From assembly GCA_023525715.1 (NCBI GenBank), contig CM042011.1, forward strand, positions 58,880,854 to 58,944,853: DNA of 64,000 bases, given 5' to 3'. Below the pieces are notes generated by a model, which was not told the origin of the DNA, did not search any database, and saw only the letters and a list, made by a program, of their open reading frames with translations. The stretch comes from Cichorium intybus (taxonomy: Eukaryota; Streptophyta; Magnoliopsida; Asterales; Asteraceae). Each line of letters begins with the position of its first letter. The stretch's first letter is position 1. A program made the position numbers and the translations under genes. This document shows positions 25,571 to 38,180 of this stretch, piece after piece.

Positions 25571-26845
25571 CATGTCGCGTCCATCTCGTAGAAGGAATGA
25601 ATGACTCGTTAACGTGGGCATGACGGTCCTACATTCGATGGAAAGGGTTATCGACATTTTAGAAGAAGAAGAGGAGGAGGAGAAGGATGCCGCGCAAAGT
25701 GCAAATGCGCATACGCGAATCAAGTTGCTTAGAGACCGAGCCGCATCACACAACCTTCTCATGAAATATTATTTCGACGAGAATTGTGTTTACGGACGGT
25801 ATAATTTTCGCCGGCGGTTTCGAATGAAGTTACATTTATTTCTATGATGTGACGAATATGTACGAGTTTATATAACAACGTCCCGACGCTGCAGGTGCGG
25901 AAGGTTTTAGTGTTATACAAAAATTTGTAGTTGTTGTGCGTCAACTAGCTTACGGTTGTGTATCAGACTCTTAGGGTGAATCTAAATGTGCGAACGTATT
26001 GCACACGAAAGCCTCGAGGAGTTTTGTAGGTACGTCGTTGATATATACTGTCTACGATACTTGTACAGACCTACATTCAGCGACGTACAGACCTTATATT
26101 CTCATCACGCACATCTTCATGGCTTCACTAGCATGCTTGGGAGTTTGGATTGTCTTCATTGGGAATGGGGTAGTTACCCTACTGCATGACACGGGCAATA
26201 TACGCGGGGTGATAAATGTCACCCGACCGTCATTCTCAAAGCTGTAGCGTCACAGGATCTTTGGTTTTGGCATGCGTACTTCGGTACCCCGGTTTCTAAG
26301 AATGATATCAATGTTTATCAAATGTCATCGTTACTCGACAATGTTTGCAACGGATCAGCTCCTAATTGTTCGTTTCAAGTAAACGGAACCACATACAAGT
26401 ACGAGTATTACCTAGTAGATGGTATATACCCTGAGCATGTCGTGCTTGTGAAACCTTTGTCATGTCTCGTTGATCCAAAACGTGTGAAATATAAAGTCGC
26501 TAAGAAAGAGCTAGGAAGGATATCGAAAGAGCATTTGGAGCACTCAAGAAGCATTGACACATAATAGCCAAGCGGGCACGACTCCAGGATAAAGACAAAC
26601 TCGCATATATTATGTATATGTGCATTATTTTAGACAACATGATTTTAGAGGACGAGGGAAAAACAATATACAAGTATGTGGAAAACGAGTACATCGCGTC
26701 ATCCAACAGCGAGCCGCCAATAGTACCTGGTTCTTCGGAGTACATCACAATAAGACGGGAGCTATGCGACCTTGGCAAATATCACGAGTTCGTGCCGATT
26801 TGGTGGAGCATTCGGTGGACGATACGGATGATTTTTCGCATTGAC
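25571..26845 (+). pseudogene. Second PIF/Harbinger-type transposase pseudogene
   Basis: Starts MSRPSRRRNE. The N-terminal part has a Glu run (ILEEEEEEEKDA) followed by RIKLLRDRAASHNLLMKYYF and YNFRRRFRMKLHLFL, the helical N-terminal region of plant HARBI1/ALP1-like nucleases. The DDE domain follows in pieces: MLGSLDCLHWEW (first Asp, about 26131-26166), HPTVILKAVASQDLWFWHAY, YYLVDGIYPEHV (second Asp, about 26411-26440), ISKEHLEHSR where an ERAFG-type block is expected, and CIILDNMILEDE near 26621. Stops and frameshifts (around 25600, 25845, 26190 and 26565) break it. It is more complete than the copy at 4150-5256 and too different to be its direct duplicate. Confidence 0.8.
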
Positions 26846-27562
26846 GACGTTTTTATTTTAATTTTACGTTTAGTCTTTTTTTAATGGAATGTTTTTTAAA
26901 TTTAATGTAATGTTTAATTTTAATTTTAATGTAATGTTTTGAATTTAAATCTTACAATTTAAAAAAATTGCATAGAATGACATTCACCCCACATTGTAAG
27001 CATACAAGTTTATTTTCGTAGGCATCCTGCATGGCAGCCGATGACGATGGTTTTATAGCATCCATACCGCTTAGCCTTATAGTCATGCGACGGTTGATAT
27101 GCGAAATTGATGCCTCGTTTTTTAAATGGATAATTGAAGAAAATAAGTTCAATTTTTCTTATTTTTACCTTCTGAATAAACTATTTCTTTTTCTTATCGC
27201 ATATTTAGCATGAATTGGTCATAACAGATAAACAATTTTTTCGCCATAGTCAAGTCCTTTAAGAAATCATTATAGTAATGCTTTTACACCAAATGGCCTT
27301 CACACATTGTTTACGTACGTCTATAAACTTTAAAATAGCCTATAAAATTTCCTTATTCCAACTCTGTTCAAAATGGCTAAACAAATCTCTTTCTCTTTAT
27401 AAAATCGAGCGATCTATTTCTTCAATATAATAATGCTTAATTTTCTATTCCAAGTCTCATTTCTTTTACACAACAAGGGTTCATAATAGAACCTACATAA
27501 CATACAAAAACGCTCACTCTAAAACAATAAAAAGAGCAAAATCACTCGATCGCTTCAAAAAT
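26846..27562. other. 3' flank of PIF remnant and of the malic enzyme gene
   Basis: No gene. This interval holds the 3' untranslated region and terminator of the malic enzyme gene on -, but no unambiguous poly(A) signal was chosen. Confidence 0.5.
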
Positions 27563-30500
27563 CTAGCGATAGTTTCGATAATCAGGGCTGTACATGCAAC
27601 TCTCCGCATAAGCCACCAGGTTTTCTGGTTTAGGAAGCCGACTCGCCAAACCTACACACCCAAAAAAGAAAACCCCAAATTGGATTTAACGCCATTATTT
27701 CACGCAAATTTAGAAAATTAATTCGAGTTAAAAGGTAATCTAACCAAGTTCATATGCTTTTGTTGCAACTTTAGCAGCAATATGAGCAGAAATCTTGCGT
27801 ATATTGGTAAACGGAGGGTAGATTAATCCATTGTCTAAATGCTCTTGTGTAACTTGTTCGGCTAAAGCTTCCGCTGTTCAGAATAACAAACATCAAACAT
27901 CATCGTTGATTAAACAAGGGATTTGAAAACTTACAGGCCGCCAAAAGCATGTCGTCATGAACATGAATCGCCCCAGAAATTATCAACCCTAGACCCAATC
28001 CAGGGAATATGTACGCATTATTCGACTGCAATACATCGTGCAGAAATAAGTTAATAATCAATTCACATAAAAGTTGAAGTAAATAATAGTTTTAGGGTTC
28101 AAGAAATAGATCAAAACCTGTCCAGATACAAAGATTTTTCCATTATACTCAACAGGAGCAAACGGACTCCCACTCGCAAATATTGCACGACCCTGTCATA
28201 AACAAAAATAGGAAAAAAAAATTCAAAAGATTAAATTCCAAATTTTGGTCCTTGAAGATTTTTGTTAATATTTTAGAATTTATAATGTTTTTCCTTATTT
28301 TGAAGTATCCTCACATTTTGTTTAAAATAACTAGTTTACCCTTTATTTGACTTTTTAATAATTTTTATTATTTAATTAAGAGTAAATTACAGTTTTGGTC
28401 CTTGTAGTTTACACCAAATTACAGTTTTAAATATTTCAGTTTTGGTCCCTCCATCTGTTACCGTTTGTGTAAACCATATGGACCAAAAGTGAAAGATTTG
28501 GAAATCATAGAGACCAAAAGTGAAAGATTTGAAAACCATAGGGACTACAGGTGCAAGATTTTCAAAACTAGGACAAAAACTATAGTTTGGTGTAAACCAC
28601 AGGGACAAAAACTGTAGTTTACTCTTTAATTAACTATCATATTACTATTAAATTAAACTTAATAACAAATTACCAAAATTTGGTCCCTATTTTGATAATG
28701 AACAAACAAGGACAAAAATTGCAAGAGTAAACTTTTTGAGGCCGAAATTGCCAAAAAATCAGGGACCAAACACGTAGTTTACTAAAAAAAACAATAATTA
28801 TATGATTCTAAAAGGCATAAACTCTCGGTCAAAATTGGTCGTATAAAAGTCAAACCTGGCTCCAGATATAAGCTTGTTCAGCAGTACATTCAGATTGTGA
28901 AGTCGGGTTGGAAAGAGCAAGAATAACCGGTTTCTGCAAAACCGCTAATTTATGAGGTTTTTTTATCGGAGGGTAATTTGGGAACAAATAAATTCACCTC
29001 GTTAAGACACGACATAGCTTCAACAACATCTTTAGTAAATGTCTGTCCTGCCCCTGAAGATCCTATCAACACAGTTGGCCTAATTGCCTTGATAGCATCC
29101 AGGAGTGATCCAACTGGTTCATGTTCGTGGGCCCACGGTTTTTTAAAATGTTGAAGTGAATCCAACCGCGATCTAACAATCAATCCCTACAATAATACCA
29201 TTTTCTTAAAAGGACAAAATACTAACGTACTTTACACTAATAGTTTTTTCTTTTTTTTTTAACACTTACCTTAGAGTCTACAAGCCAGACCTTCTTGCGA
29301 GCATCTTCTAATGGAATTTGTGTCTGCATGATTAAATAATAACATAAAACAAATATATCAATTATCACATGATCTTTTTTTCTTTTTCTTTTTTTTTGGT
29401 GTCTAAATATTAAATTTTGTTTACCTGTTTTGATATCTCAAGTGCTATGAGTTCAGCGATGCCCGTGCCAGCCTGTAAATAGAAGTTTAAATTTAGACAA
29501 ATTGGACATAAAATGTGGCAAAAATAATATTTATTATACCTCTCCAGCACCAAGGAATAGAAATCTGTGGTCGGTTAATGATCCACCTACTAATTTTAGT
29601 GCAGAAATAAGCCCCGCAAGAACCACAGATGCTGTTCCCTAAAAGAAAATAACAAAATTTAAATAAAGTTCAAAATAAAAATTTAACAAATCAAATGTTA
29701 ATATTCCATTATTATATATATACTTGTATATCATCATTGAAAACAAGGTGGGTGGCACTGTATTTCGCAAGAAGATCAAACGCATTGTGGTTAGCAAAAT
29801 CCTCAAACTGCAAAACAAAGATAAAAAAATTTAAAAAAAATAGATGAGATATTAAGAAATAAAAATCCGTGAATATCTTCATTTTTTTTTTTTGCAATTT
29901 CAGTCCTTATCGTGTAATTTCCTTTCAATATTGGTCCAATTTCAACACGATGCTAAATTTTTCCCGTCAAAGAGAAAAATTCAACGGCGTGTTGATAAGG
30001 CGCCAAAATTGAAAGCAAGCCACACAATAAGGACCAAAATTGCCAAAAATGAAACTTTAGCCACCAAAATTACAAAAAATCACAATTATTGTAATTTACT
30101 ATTATAAGTCGTACTAACCTGAACAAGAACCTTCTCACCATAGTTTTGCTTCACAGCAGACATAAACTCATTCATAAGTTCAGCATATTCCTAACCAATA
30201 AAAAACCACCATTTACCTCAATAATCTTATAATTTATGCAAAACTATAAGAACTAAAATTAGCAAATATAAAAAACCCCACCTGCCCATTTGCTCTTTTT
30301 TGCCTTAAACCAATGTAGAATTCATCATTCAACATCTTCTCATTGTTCGTGCCCACATCTATGGTTACAGGCAAGCACTGATCATAATTCATACGTGATT
30401 TTTTTAGTAATATTTAAACGGAAAATAAAAATAAAAACTATAATTATTTAAAATGTTGTGAAAACTTACAGCTGAAGGACGAATTCCACCAAGAGCAGTA

Positions 30501-30674
30501 TAAAGTGATAGCTTCCCTACAGGTATCCCCATACCCTGGCAACCGAGGTCTCCTAGACCCAATATTCTTTCGCCATCTGTCACCACAATTACTTGAATAT
30601 TTTTTTCCGGCCAGTTTTTTAATATCTCAAGAATCTTCCCCCTATAAAAAGATTATTAGTTACAAGTGAAAATT

Positions 30675-30750
<76 letters not shown>

Positions 30751-33062
30751 CACATAATTTTCAAATTAACCATTTTAAATGGTTAATTTGGAAAATGACA
30801 AATCTCATACAAACCCAACATATTTTTATTCAATTTCTAAAAAAAAAAACTATATTTTTTTAGTGCATTAAAACCCTTATATTTTCTGAAATGTTTAATT
30901 TAAAGTTTCAGGTCAGTAAATCCTAGACAACCACAAATGCTTGGTAACCGACTATTAGGGATTTGATGGTTACATCTATTTGATTAGACAATTCAGAAAA
31001 TATAATAGTTTTAACGCACTAAAAAAATATAATATAGTAGTTTTTTTATTGATTGGATGAAAATATATTGCGTTTTTCTGAGATCAGAAAACTTAAATTC
31101 GACATTTCAGAAAATATAAATATTTTAATGTACTGAATAATAATATAGTGGTTTTTTTTTCGGAATTTTATGAAAATATTTGCGTTATTCCGAGATTTAC
31201 CCTTTGGAAAATGTCTTGAAACATTTATGGTTTGATTTGAAAAAAAATTTATATATGGGTAAACCGCAAAATTGCACAAAATATAATGGTATTTGTGTAA
31301 TTTTCCCTAGTTAAAAAAACTCTAATTGACAGTAAGATTATAAGATATATTACAAATATACAAACTTACTTGTCTTTTAAACTAATAAATAGACCTTGTG
31401 GTCGCTTGAAGATGCTTCCGTACTTTTGGCATGCTTCACCAACTGTTGGAGTGTAGACGATTGGGAGGAGTTCTTCAACATTGTCAATTAGTAGCTTGTA
31501 AAACAACCTCTCGTTTCTCTCCTACAATTAACAAAAACACATAATAGAAAAAAAAATGATTTTGCTAATTTGTGATTATTAGTAATTAATGAGTTCAAAT
31601 GATTACCTGAAGATCCATCATCGCTTGGTATTTTTGCAAAGGTATTACATATTCTCGGATGTTAGCCATCATCTTTTTTACCTGGGTATCGAAGTATTAA
31701 CTTAGCCGGGAAAATGACTTATAAGGGTAATTATGTTTCAAAACTGTTCAAAAAACACCATCCAAGTTTGGTCTGTTTAAAAAACACCATCAAAGTAAGA
31801 CATTTGTACAAAAAACACCATCCAAGTAAGGCTTTTGTACAAAAAACACCAACGAACTACATGTTTTGTTCAAATTTTACCCGATGGTAACCGGTTTTTG
31901 CAGGTTAAAGGATGACTTGGCCTAATATTTAGTGACATGGCATAATAACAGATAAACAGTTTAACCTGCAAGAGCCGATTACCATTGGGTAAAATTTAAA
32001 CAAAACATGTAGTTCGTTGGTGTTTTTTGTACAAAGGTCTTACTTGGATGGTGTTTTTTTTACAAAGGCTTTACTTGGATGGTGTTTTTTGAACAAACCA
32101 AACTTGGATGGTGTTTTTTAAACATTTTTGAAACATAATTACCCTTATAAGTCATTTTCCCTTTTTATTATTTATATGTTACAGTTTTTGAGTATTTGTA
32201 AAAATAAAATCAAGAAAAACGAATACTTGAAGATCTTGATTAACAACAACTGGCGGAAGTAGACCACGTATGTAATGAGCATCTCTTTCCTTCTCAGTGA
32301 ACGCTAGACCTTTGTTGTGATGAGGGTTTCGAAGCAATGAATACCCACTACATTACAGAAAACAATTTGCATGTTATCGATTTTGACAAGTAAACAAATA
32401 ATTTGATACTGAAATATGCGAGGTTAAATCTGTAAAGAAGAACTAATTTTGAAAAAGCGAACAAATTTGAGACAAGGTTAGGAGTTATCGAAGTATGTTG
32501 TGATTGGAAACTAAATTTGCGGTCACCTGGCAACAGAAACAGACCACGGGGTGTCGAATTGCTCCTCGGTGGCTGTATCCTCGCCGTACACGTCCTCAAC
32601 GCCACCGCCAACGGCGGTGGAATGTTGTTTCAATTTTGGGTCGACGATTTCGACCGCCATTGGAGCATTCACCTCCTTAACAGCGCTATCCACTGAAACG
32701 CTGACGTTTCTTTCCAGTCGGGTGTTCGGGTTCATCATCGCTACTACCATCGGAGGATGAACCGACACTCTCAACGATTGTGACTGCGTCATTCTTGAAA
32801 TCCCCGAAAGGGGATTATTCTGCAACAAGAACAAAATGAGGTGGAATTAAAGCAGTAGAAATTGCCTATAAATGTTATCGTTTTATCTTAAACAAAGGAT
32901 TCCAGTGATTTAGAGCTGATTCAAGCATTCAAGATTACATCATCGAATTACCCGATTCGAACCAAAAACACAATACATTTTCAGACATTATCGCTAGAGA
33001 AATCGAAGAAAAACGATGGATGATTGTGAAATTACCATAAATAGGCTTCCTTTCAAGGACAT
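27563..33062 (-). CDS. NADP-dependent malic enzyme, plastid-type, 647 aa, 18 exons
   Basis: Oxidatively decarboxylates L-malate to pyruvate and CO2 with reduction of NADP+. Exons on -: 33062-33036, 32819-32527, 32347-32227, 31681-31607, 31521-31370, 30641-30470, 30377-30282, 30190-30119, 29807-29724, 29638-29540, 29472-29425, 29323-29270, 29186-28998, 28933-28856, 28192-28118, 28025-27935, 27873-27745, 27651-27563. All introns are GT-AG and all phases agree, giving 1944 nt. Visible hallmarks: YTPTVGEAC with the catalytic Tyr (195), R248, catalytic Lys in IPVGKLSLY (266), metal ligands E338, D339 (FEDF) and D362 (FNDD), and the Rossmann motif GAGEAGTG (394-401). The C-terminus is YSPDYRNYR. 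The first roughly 70 residues are Ser/Arg-rich, poor in acids, and contain SVHPPMVVAMM, as in chloroplast isoforms. The start is the only ATG in frame with exon 2; it makes a 9-residue first exon (MSLKGSLFM). No broken or missing key residue was found. Confidence 0.95.
28380..28624. mobile_element. Mutator-type MITE in a malic enzyme intron
   Basis: 245 bp with inverted ends GAGTAAATTACAGTTTTGGT and the complement of ACAAAAACTGTAGTTTACTC. It is flanked by a perfect 9-bp duplication, TTTAATTAA at 28371-28379 and 28625-28633, the size made by Mutator-like transposases. It lies in the intron between exons 14 and 15 (28193-28855). Further TTTGGTCC / GGACCAAA sequence on both sides suggests an older related element around it. 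Confidence 0.85.
29882..30049. mobile_element. Foldback element in malic enzyme intron 8
   Basis: TTTTTGCAATTTCAGTCCTTAT at the left is complementary, with few mismatches, to AATAAGGACCAAAATTGCCA at the right. It lies in the intron at 29808-30118. No clear duplication was identified at its ends. Confidence 0.6.
30678..30747. repeat. AT microsatellite
   Basis: Pure AT dinucleotide run inside malic enzyme intron 5 (30642-31369). Confidence 0.95.
30848..31037. mobile_element. Foldback element in malic enzyme intron 5
   Basis: TTTTTTTAGTGCATTAAAAC...TATTTTCTGAA at the left pairs with TTCAGAAAATATA...GTTTTAACGCACTAAAAAAA at the right. Arms are about 45 bp. A partial, more decayed copy follows to about 31200. 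Confidence 0.65.
31708..32161. mobile_element. 454-bp long-hairpin MITE in malic enzyme intron 3
   Basis: The left arm from GGGAAAATGACTTATAAGGG and the right arm ending CCCTTATAAGTCATTTTCCC are near-perfect inverted repeats. Each arm is about 180 bp and contains three or four units based on AAAAAACACCATCCAAGT, so transcribed pre-mRNA could fold into a long imperfect duplex. It occupies most of the intron at 31682-32226. No target duplication was recognised. Long TIRs suggest a Mutator-like or foldback origin. Confidence 0.8.
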
Positions 33063-34549
33063 CTTTGACGAAAGAAAGATTCAGGTTTGAAATTTCTCCA
33101 ATGAATGTAATTCCTTTCGAGTTTCGACTCCAATCTCTGGTTTTTATGAGGGTGTCTACTCTTTTGAAGATGGAAGTCGCTTATAACTTTCCGCACATCT
33201 CAAAAACGAAATAAAAATAAAATATTCAGACATACAAACCGTCGAATAAGCAGCCACGTTGATCTTTTTCCTCTCCAACCGGTCGTAAACAACTTTTCCA
33301 ATTAAAAAATGATTACAATAAACTAAATTTAATTTTTTATTATTTATTGATAATCCAATACAATTAAAAATATCTTTTATATATGATTTTTAATGCGTAG
33401 AGACAAAATACAAAGTTTTATTTTATTTATAAAAATTTAAAACCACAAATTTTAATTTAATTTTTATAAATACTCAATAAATATGTTATTTTATTTTAAA
33501 TAAATACGCATACTCCTCACATTCACAGTTGGAGAAAAAACGATGGATTTATTTGGTAGTGAAGACTGGGAAAGGTGGGTTTGACTTCAAGTATAATTTT
33601 CTTGAATTTGCATCCAAGTTTTCGTCTTCTTTGTAAACATCTTACGAAATGCTTTAACAACAAGAAAGGGAAGCTGCCCCACCCACAGAACTCAACGATT
33701 TACAGCTACAGACGCAAGTTTTCTTATGAAAACAAACACAGTATTGATTTTGATGTCCTTTTTGCAATATTTAACTAGATATGATTTTAGAATAGTAAAT
33801 AGCATATTTTTAGATCTGTCCTTTTAAGTTTATGTGTAGGTATTGTCCTTCTAGAACGTGTTACAATTAGTTTATATAATTAAAAACACGTCTCTTGCGT
33901 GTTGTTACATTATGACGTTTTGATTTAATATAATAATAGTATGTCATTTATAAAATATATTAACTGAAACATGTTTTGATTTTAATTACCGATGAATGTG
34001 GATCTAAAAGCTAAAGAATACATGAAGTGGAGCAAACTAAAAACGTGTTATTTGTGATTTTGTTCTTTTATTTTCTTATAGAATTAAATCATAAGGTGTG
34101 TATTCTAGTTTTTAATGTTTTTTTTTCCATATTTAATAAATTCTTTTAATAACAATCATATTATTTTGAATGAAAATATGGTTGGAACTAGTAGATGCAC
34201 AAAGTAAATATTATGAGAAGTTGGAAGAGGCGTATTAATGAATCATTTAGTTGTTGGACGAGTATTTATGTTAGGAAATAAATTGCTTTGTTGGATATGA
34301 ACCAATAAGTATTTGGCGTAGTCATATGGTGCAATGTTTCCTCAAGTTGATTTCAAAGCCCTCTATGAAATATGAGAATTGATATTTCCACTTACGAAAT
34401 TTATTCATACACATGAAATATATGTTTTATTGACTTGTACGATAGCTTTAAATATATTGTACATCATGTGGATGAATCAATTTTTTAAGTGAAAATATCA
34501 CTTCCTATGAAATATAGATGGAACTATGAATAATTTATATATATATATA
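33063..34549. other. 5' flank of the malic enzyme gene and AT-rich intergenic DNA
   Basis: The first 200 bases upstream of 33062 should hold the promoter on -. A weak TATA-like CATAAAAACC lies near 33145. The rest is AT-rich with no gene. Confidence 0.45.
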
Positions 34550-34757
34550 TCTATATTTATATATCTTATAAAAGAAACATATTTCCAATCACCATATTGA
34601 TTTGAAACTTTCATGTCTTTTCATATTTCCAATGACTTTTCAAATTTCTTTTTATAATGCTTACTAATTGATTTATCATAAACTATGTGGGACAAGATAA
34701 ATAATTTATCTTTTACCACATTAATTTGAATATTTTTTCTTTGTCCCACATTGCTGA

Positions 34758-34761
<4 letters not shown>

Positions 34762-34795
<34 letters not shown>
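34762..34795. repeat. AT microsatellite
   Basis: Short pure AT run. Confidence 0.9.
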
Positions 34796-34798
<3 letters not shown>

Positions 34799-36736
34799 CT
34801 TTCCTCATTTGCTTATATAATATCATTTATTTGCATCAATGATCCATCAATCTTGATCATAATATGACTTATGACTTTCAACTATTATCGATTAGTGTCA
34901 TTTTATCAAAATTTCTCAAAGTGTTAAATGATTCTACTATTTGGTTTTGGATTTCAAAACTTTTAGATCTCAAAAATGAAGATGCATATTACTAAAAACT
35001 TTTAAAAATTTATTACGTTACACGTTTAAAGTACGTCGTAGTAAATATGTGACAAATGTGTTTACTTTTTTAGATTCACCGCGATACATGTACTTAAAAA
35101 TTTTCAATAGCAAATATTTCAGCATTTATCAAACAACTTAAATTGAACCATTATATGTGTGTGTGTCTATTATAAAAAAAAGTCATGAAAACAGTGTTTC
35201 AAGATAAACTATTTATCTTTTACCACATTAATTTGATGTTTTTTTAATTGTATCGCATTGTTTCACACATCGGTTCTCTTATCATTCTATCTTGATCATA
35301 ACATGATTTTCAAAGTATATTTTTTATTAGTGGTCAATTTATCGTAAAAATCTATTTTCGGCTCAAAGTTTCAAAAAAACTCTACTATTTTGTTTTAGCT
35401 TTCAAAAATATTGAAACTAAAAATATGAATATTAAAATGAGTTAAAAACTATTAAAACCCGATTGGGTTGCAAGTTCATGGTATGTCGTGTATCATATTT
35501 CAATGTGATGATGACAACATTGCAAACAATTTTTCGATTTAATAAGGTTCGTATACAAAAAAAATTTGAATCGGAAATGTTCGAACATTTTCAAAGTTCA
35601 AACATATATATATATCTATAAATATCTATCTAAATCTTATAATAGAATTCTTTTATTAAACATGATTTAATATGCATTGTTATCATGTACCACATTAGTT
35701 TGAATATTTTAGAAAAATAAAATAAAAAGGGCGCCGGTACGCACCTATCCAAATTTTATGAAATCGAACCTAAAATTGGAACCAATGGTCTATGAAATGT
35801 TGCACCCAATGCTTAAGGTGGTTACAATCAAATACACAGAAGAACAAAGATATGAGATAAATGTTTTTAAACTCTTTACTTATAGAGCTTGCTTTCCCTT
35901 AAAATTTGTTTTTAAGCAATGTGGGATGAGATGTGTATTATTCTATTTACTTATAGATGTTTGATTTCCATTCAATTGTGTTTCTTAAGCGATGTGGGAT
36001 GAGAAAATGATATAAAATAACACACTGTAAAGGATAGTTTGACCCCACATCGTTATGATAAACCAACTTAAGAAAAATTTTATTATATGAATAAAAGTCT
36101 CCCTCAGAGTTGAAACAATTACATAAATCATTAGTCATTTTGTATTGTTAAAAACATTTCCAAATATTAAACTTCAATGGAATATATAACTTAATGTTCT
36201 GTTACTTTTATTTTAATGATGTTGAGCTTTACATATATTATGGATGATGATGTTTTATCCCTTACGCTAATAACTTTGAGATTTGTGTATTAAATTAAAA
36301 GTGATTGAAAGTAAGCGGGAAACAGTTACATATAAAAGTAATACATTTACATATATTATGTGATTATACATATTAAATTGAATTGAAAATAAATAATACA
36401 CATGATGGTCGGTGAATGAGATTGGTAGCAGACAGGCAGGAAACAAAAGCCAATAAGCTTTTTGTTTTCATCGCATATCAGTAGGTTCATGGAAAACGAG
36501 TCATATATTGCATTATAAATGATGGTTTAGTTGTTACAAAAGAAAAAAAGCCGCTTAAGGATTTACTAAATCAGGTTTTGACATTTGTTAGAAACCTAGG
36601 CTTTTTTAAGCTAATTTTTTTACGGTTAAACTAGGCCGGTTGAAATGGGCTTCAATATGAACCGTCTGAGTTTTGCTGGTTCATACAAATGGTTTTTGAG
36701 CAATAAAAACAATATAACCTGACCGCTTCCCTGTTT

Positions 36737-37217
36737 CTATGCAGTTATCTCGGTCATAAACCTTATAGCGGTCACCTAGCGAGATTTGATTTAGCGTTTA
36801 TCGCGGTGGTATAGCGGTGGTATAGCGGGGGGGTTTTTTTTTTTGTTACTTTTAGACTATTAATACTACGTAGAATTAATATCACAAAAAGTTGCATAAA
36901 AATGTCACATAAAACATAGATAATATTCTAATATGAAAAGTGTCAACGTGTCAAACATAAATCTAATCGCAATCCATGGGTTCGGCATCCGATTCAACAT
37001 CGTTTAATGCATTCACGTCTTCTGAAAAGTAAATCTCGGCAAATCTCGGCGCTATCTCGGACAAAATCTCGGCAAATCTCGGCAAATCTCGGCAAATCTC
37101 GGCGAGATTCTCGCTGGCGAGATTACTGAGCGAGATTTTGATTTTTATCTCGGCCTAAGCCCGAGAAACGCTATCTCGGCGCTATCTCGGCGCTATCTCC
37201 CGAGATTGACTGCATAG
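36737..37217. mobile_element. hAT-type non-autonomous 'TAGCGG' element, copy 1
   Basis: Inverted ends CTATGCAGTTATCTCGG and the complement of CCGAGATTGACTGCATAG. A perfect 8-bp duplication, CCCTGTTT, lies at 36729-36736 and 37218-37225. On - an internal open segment ends ...EDVNALNDVESDAEPMDCD then a stop at 36965-36963, related to the exon in the larger copy at 42659 and beyond. The right third consists of tandem AAATCTCGGC-type repeats, and the element looks internally deleted. Confidence 0.8.
37031..37113. repeat. Short tandem repeat based on AAATCTCGGC
   Basis: Six to seven near-perfect 10-bp units, some with variant GCTATCTCGG, within the hAT-type element. Confidence 0.85.
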
Positions 37218-37648
37218 CCCTGTTTAAGTGGTCAATTGGTCGGTTAGATCCAATTTTAAAACAATGAATAATACAAATAAGTAGATTTAATTAAAAGTCA
37301 TCATTCTTATTTTAGGTTTGTATTACTTTAAATAATTTGTATTTCTACCGTATGTAAAGTATATTTTTTAATCGTTTGTAATTTTTAGCGTCGTTTTTTT
37401 GTTGAAAGTTTTATTAAATTTCATAATTTTGAACATGAACTAGTTTTGATAAATTATATAGAATAAAATTTTAATTTCTTTAAGGTTTCATTATTTAAAG
37501 TGTTTATTATTTAAGCTAAATTTTTATTATTAAGATATACTATATTGATATTTCATTTATAACCAACAATCCTACTTAAAAATAAATGTAATAAAAACCT
37601 AAAAAAATTGTATTTTGTAGAATTTCTCATTAAAGATTATTAAACATT

Positions 37649-37650
<2 letters not shown>

Positions 37651-37726
<76 letters not shown>
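37651..37726. repeat. Palindromic compound microsatellite (GT)n(AT)n(AC)n
   Basis: A GT tract, an AT tract and an AC tract in succession, so the whole run can fold on itself. Confidence 0.95.
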
Positions 37727-38180
37727 GTTAAATAAACTTCAAATAGAATCATATTTATTAGACATAAAAAATATAAAAAACCAAAAATGCATACTCTTAA
37801 TTTAAGTTAAATATTTTAAATTGAAACTTGACCGAATAATTTGTTTTTATAAACCCTAAAAGTAGAAAATAAACTGAAATTAAATAGAAATTATATCCAT
37901 GAATAATCTGTATGTGGATGCTATTAAAATCATGTGGTTCGAGATAAGTATTTTTCTTGAATCATATTATTTTTAATTTTATTTGATTGTGTTCATTCAT
38001 CATACATGTTACAACTTTTTTATCTTTCAAAAATTTGATACATATATCTATCATCAAATAATTGAAAATACTGATGATATTTTTATAATCTTTTTAAAAA
38101 TAGTATAAAAAATAAGATGTATTTGTCTATACTATAAATACATAATTTTCTTCCTGCGCAACGCGCCGGCATTTGCCTAG

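Larger units (their letters stand above)
34550..38180 (+). mobile_element. Probable Helitron (non-autonomous), same family as 53407-54041 and 55732-57782
   Basis: The 3' end is clear: a hairpin CCTGCGCAACGCGCCGG (38154-38170), then CATTTGCCTAG, followed by a host T at 38181. The likely 5' end at 34550, TCTATATTTATATATCTTAT then AAAAGAAACATATTTCC, follows a host A and matches the 5' ends of the two other family members. A second, similar but poorer 5' candidate lies at 35615, so the true start or an internal nested copy is uncertain. No Rep/helicase coding is present. It carries a hAT-type insertion at 36737-37217 and microsatellites. Confidence 0.5.

Noticed and set aside
33575..33778. 67-codon frame upstream of the malic enzyme gene
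   Set aside because: No domain, no splice context and no composition bias; an ordinary chance frame.
37031..37113. AAATCTCGGC repeat as a CRISPR-like array
   Set aside because: Units are about 10 bp with no unique spacers, within a hAT-type transposon of a plant; it is a simple tandem repeat.
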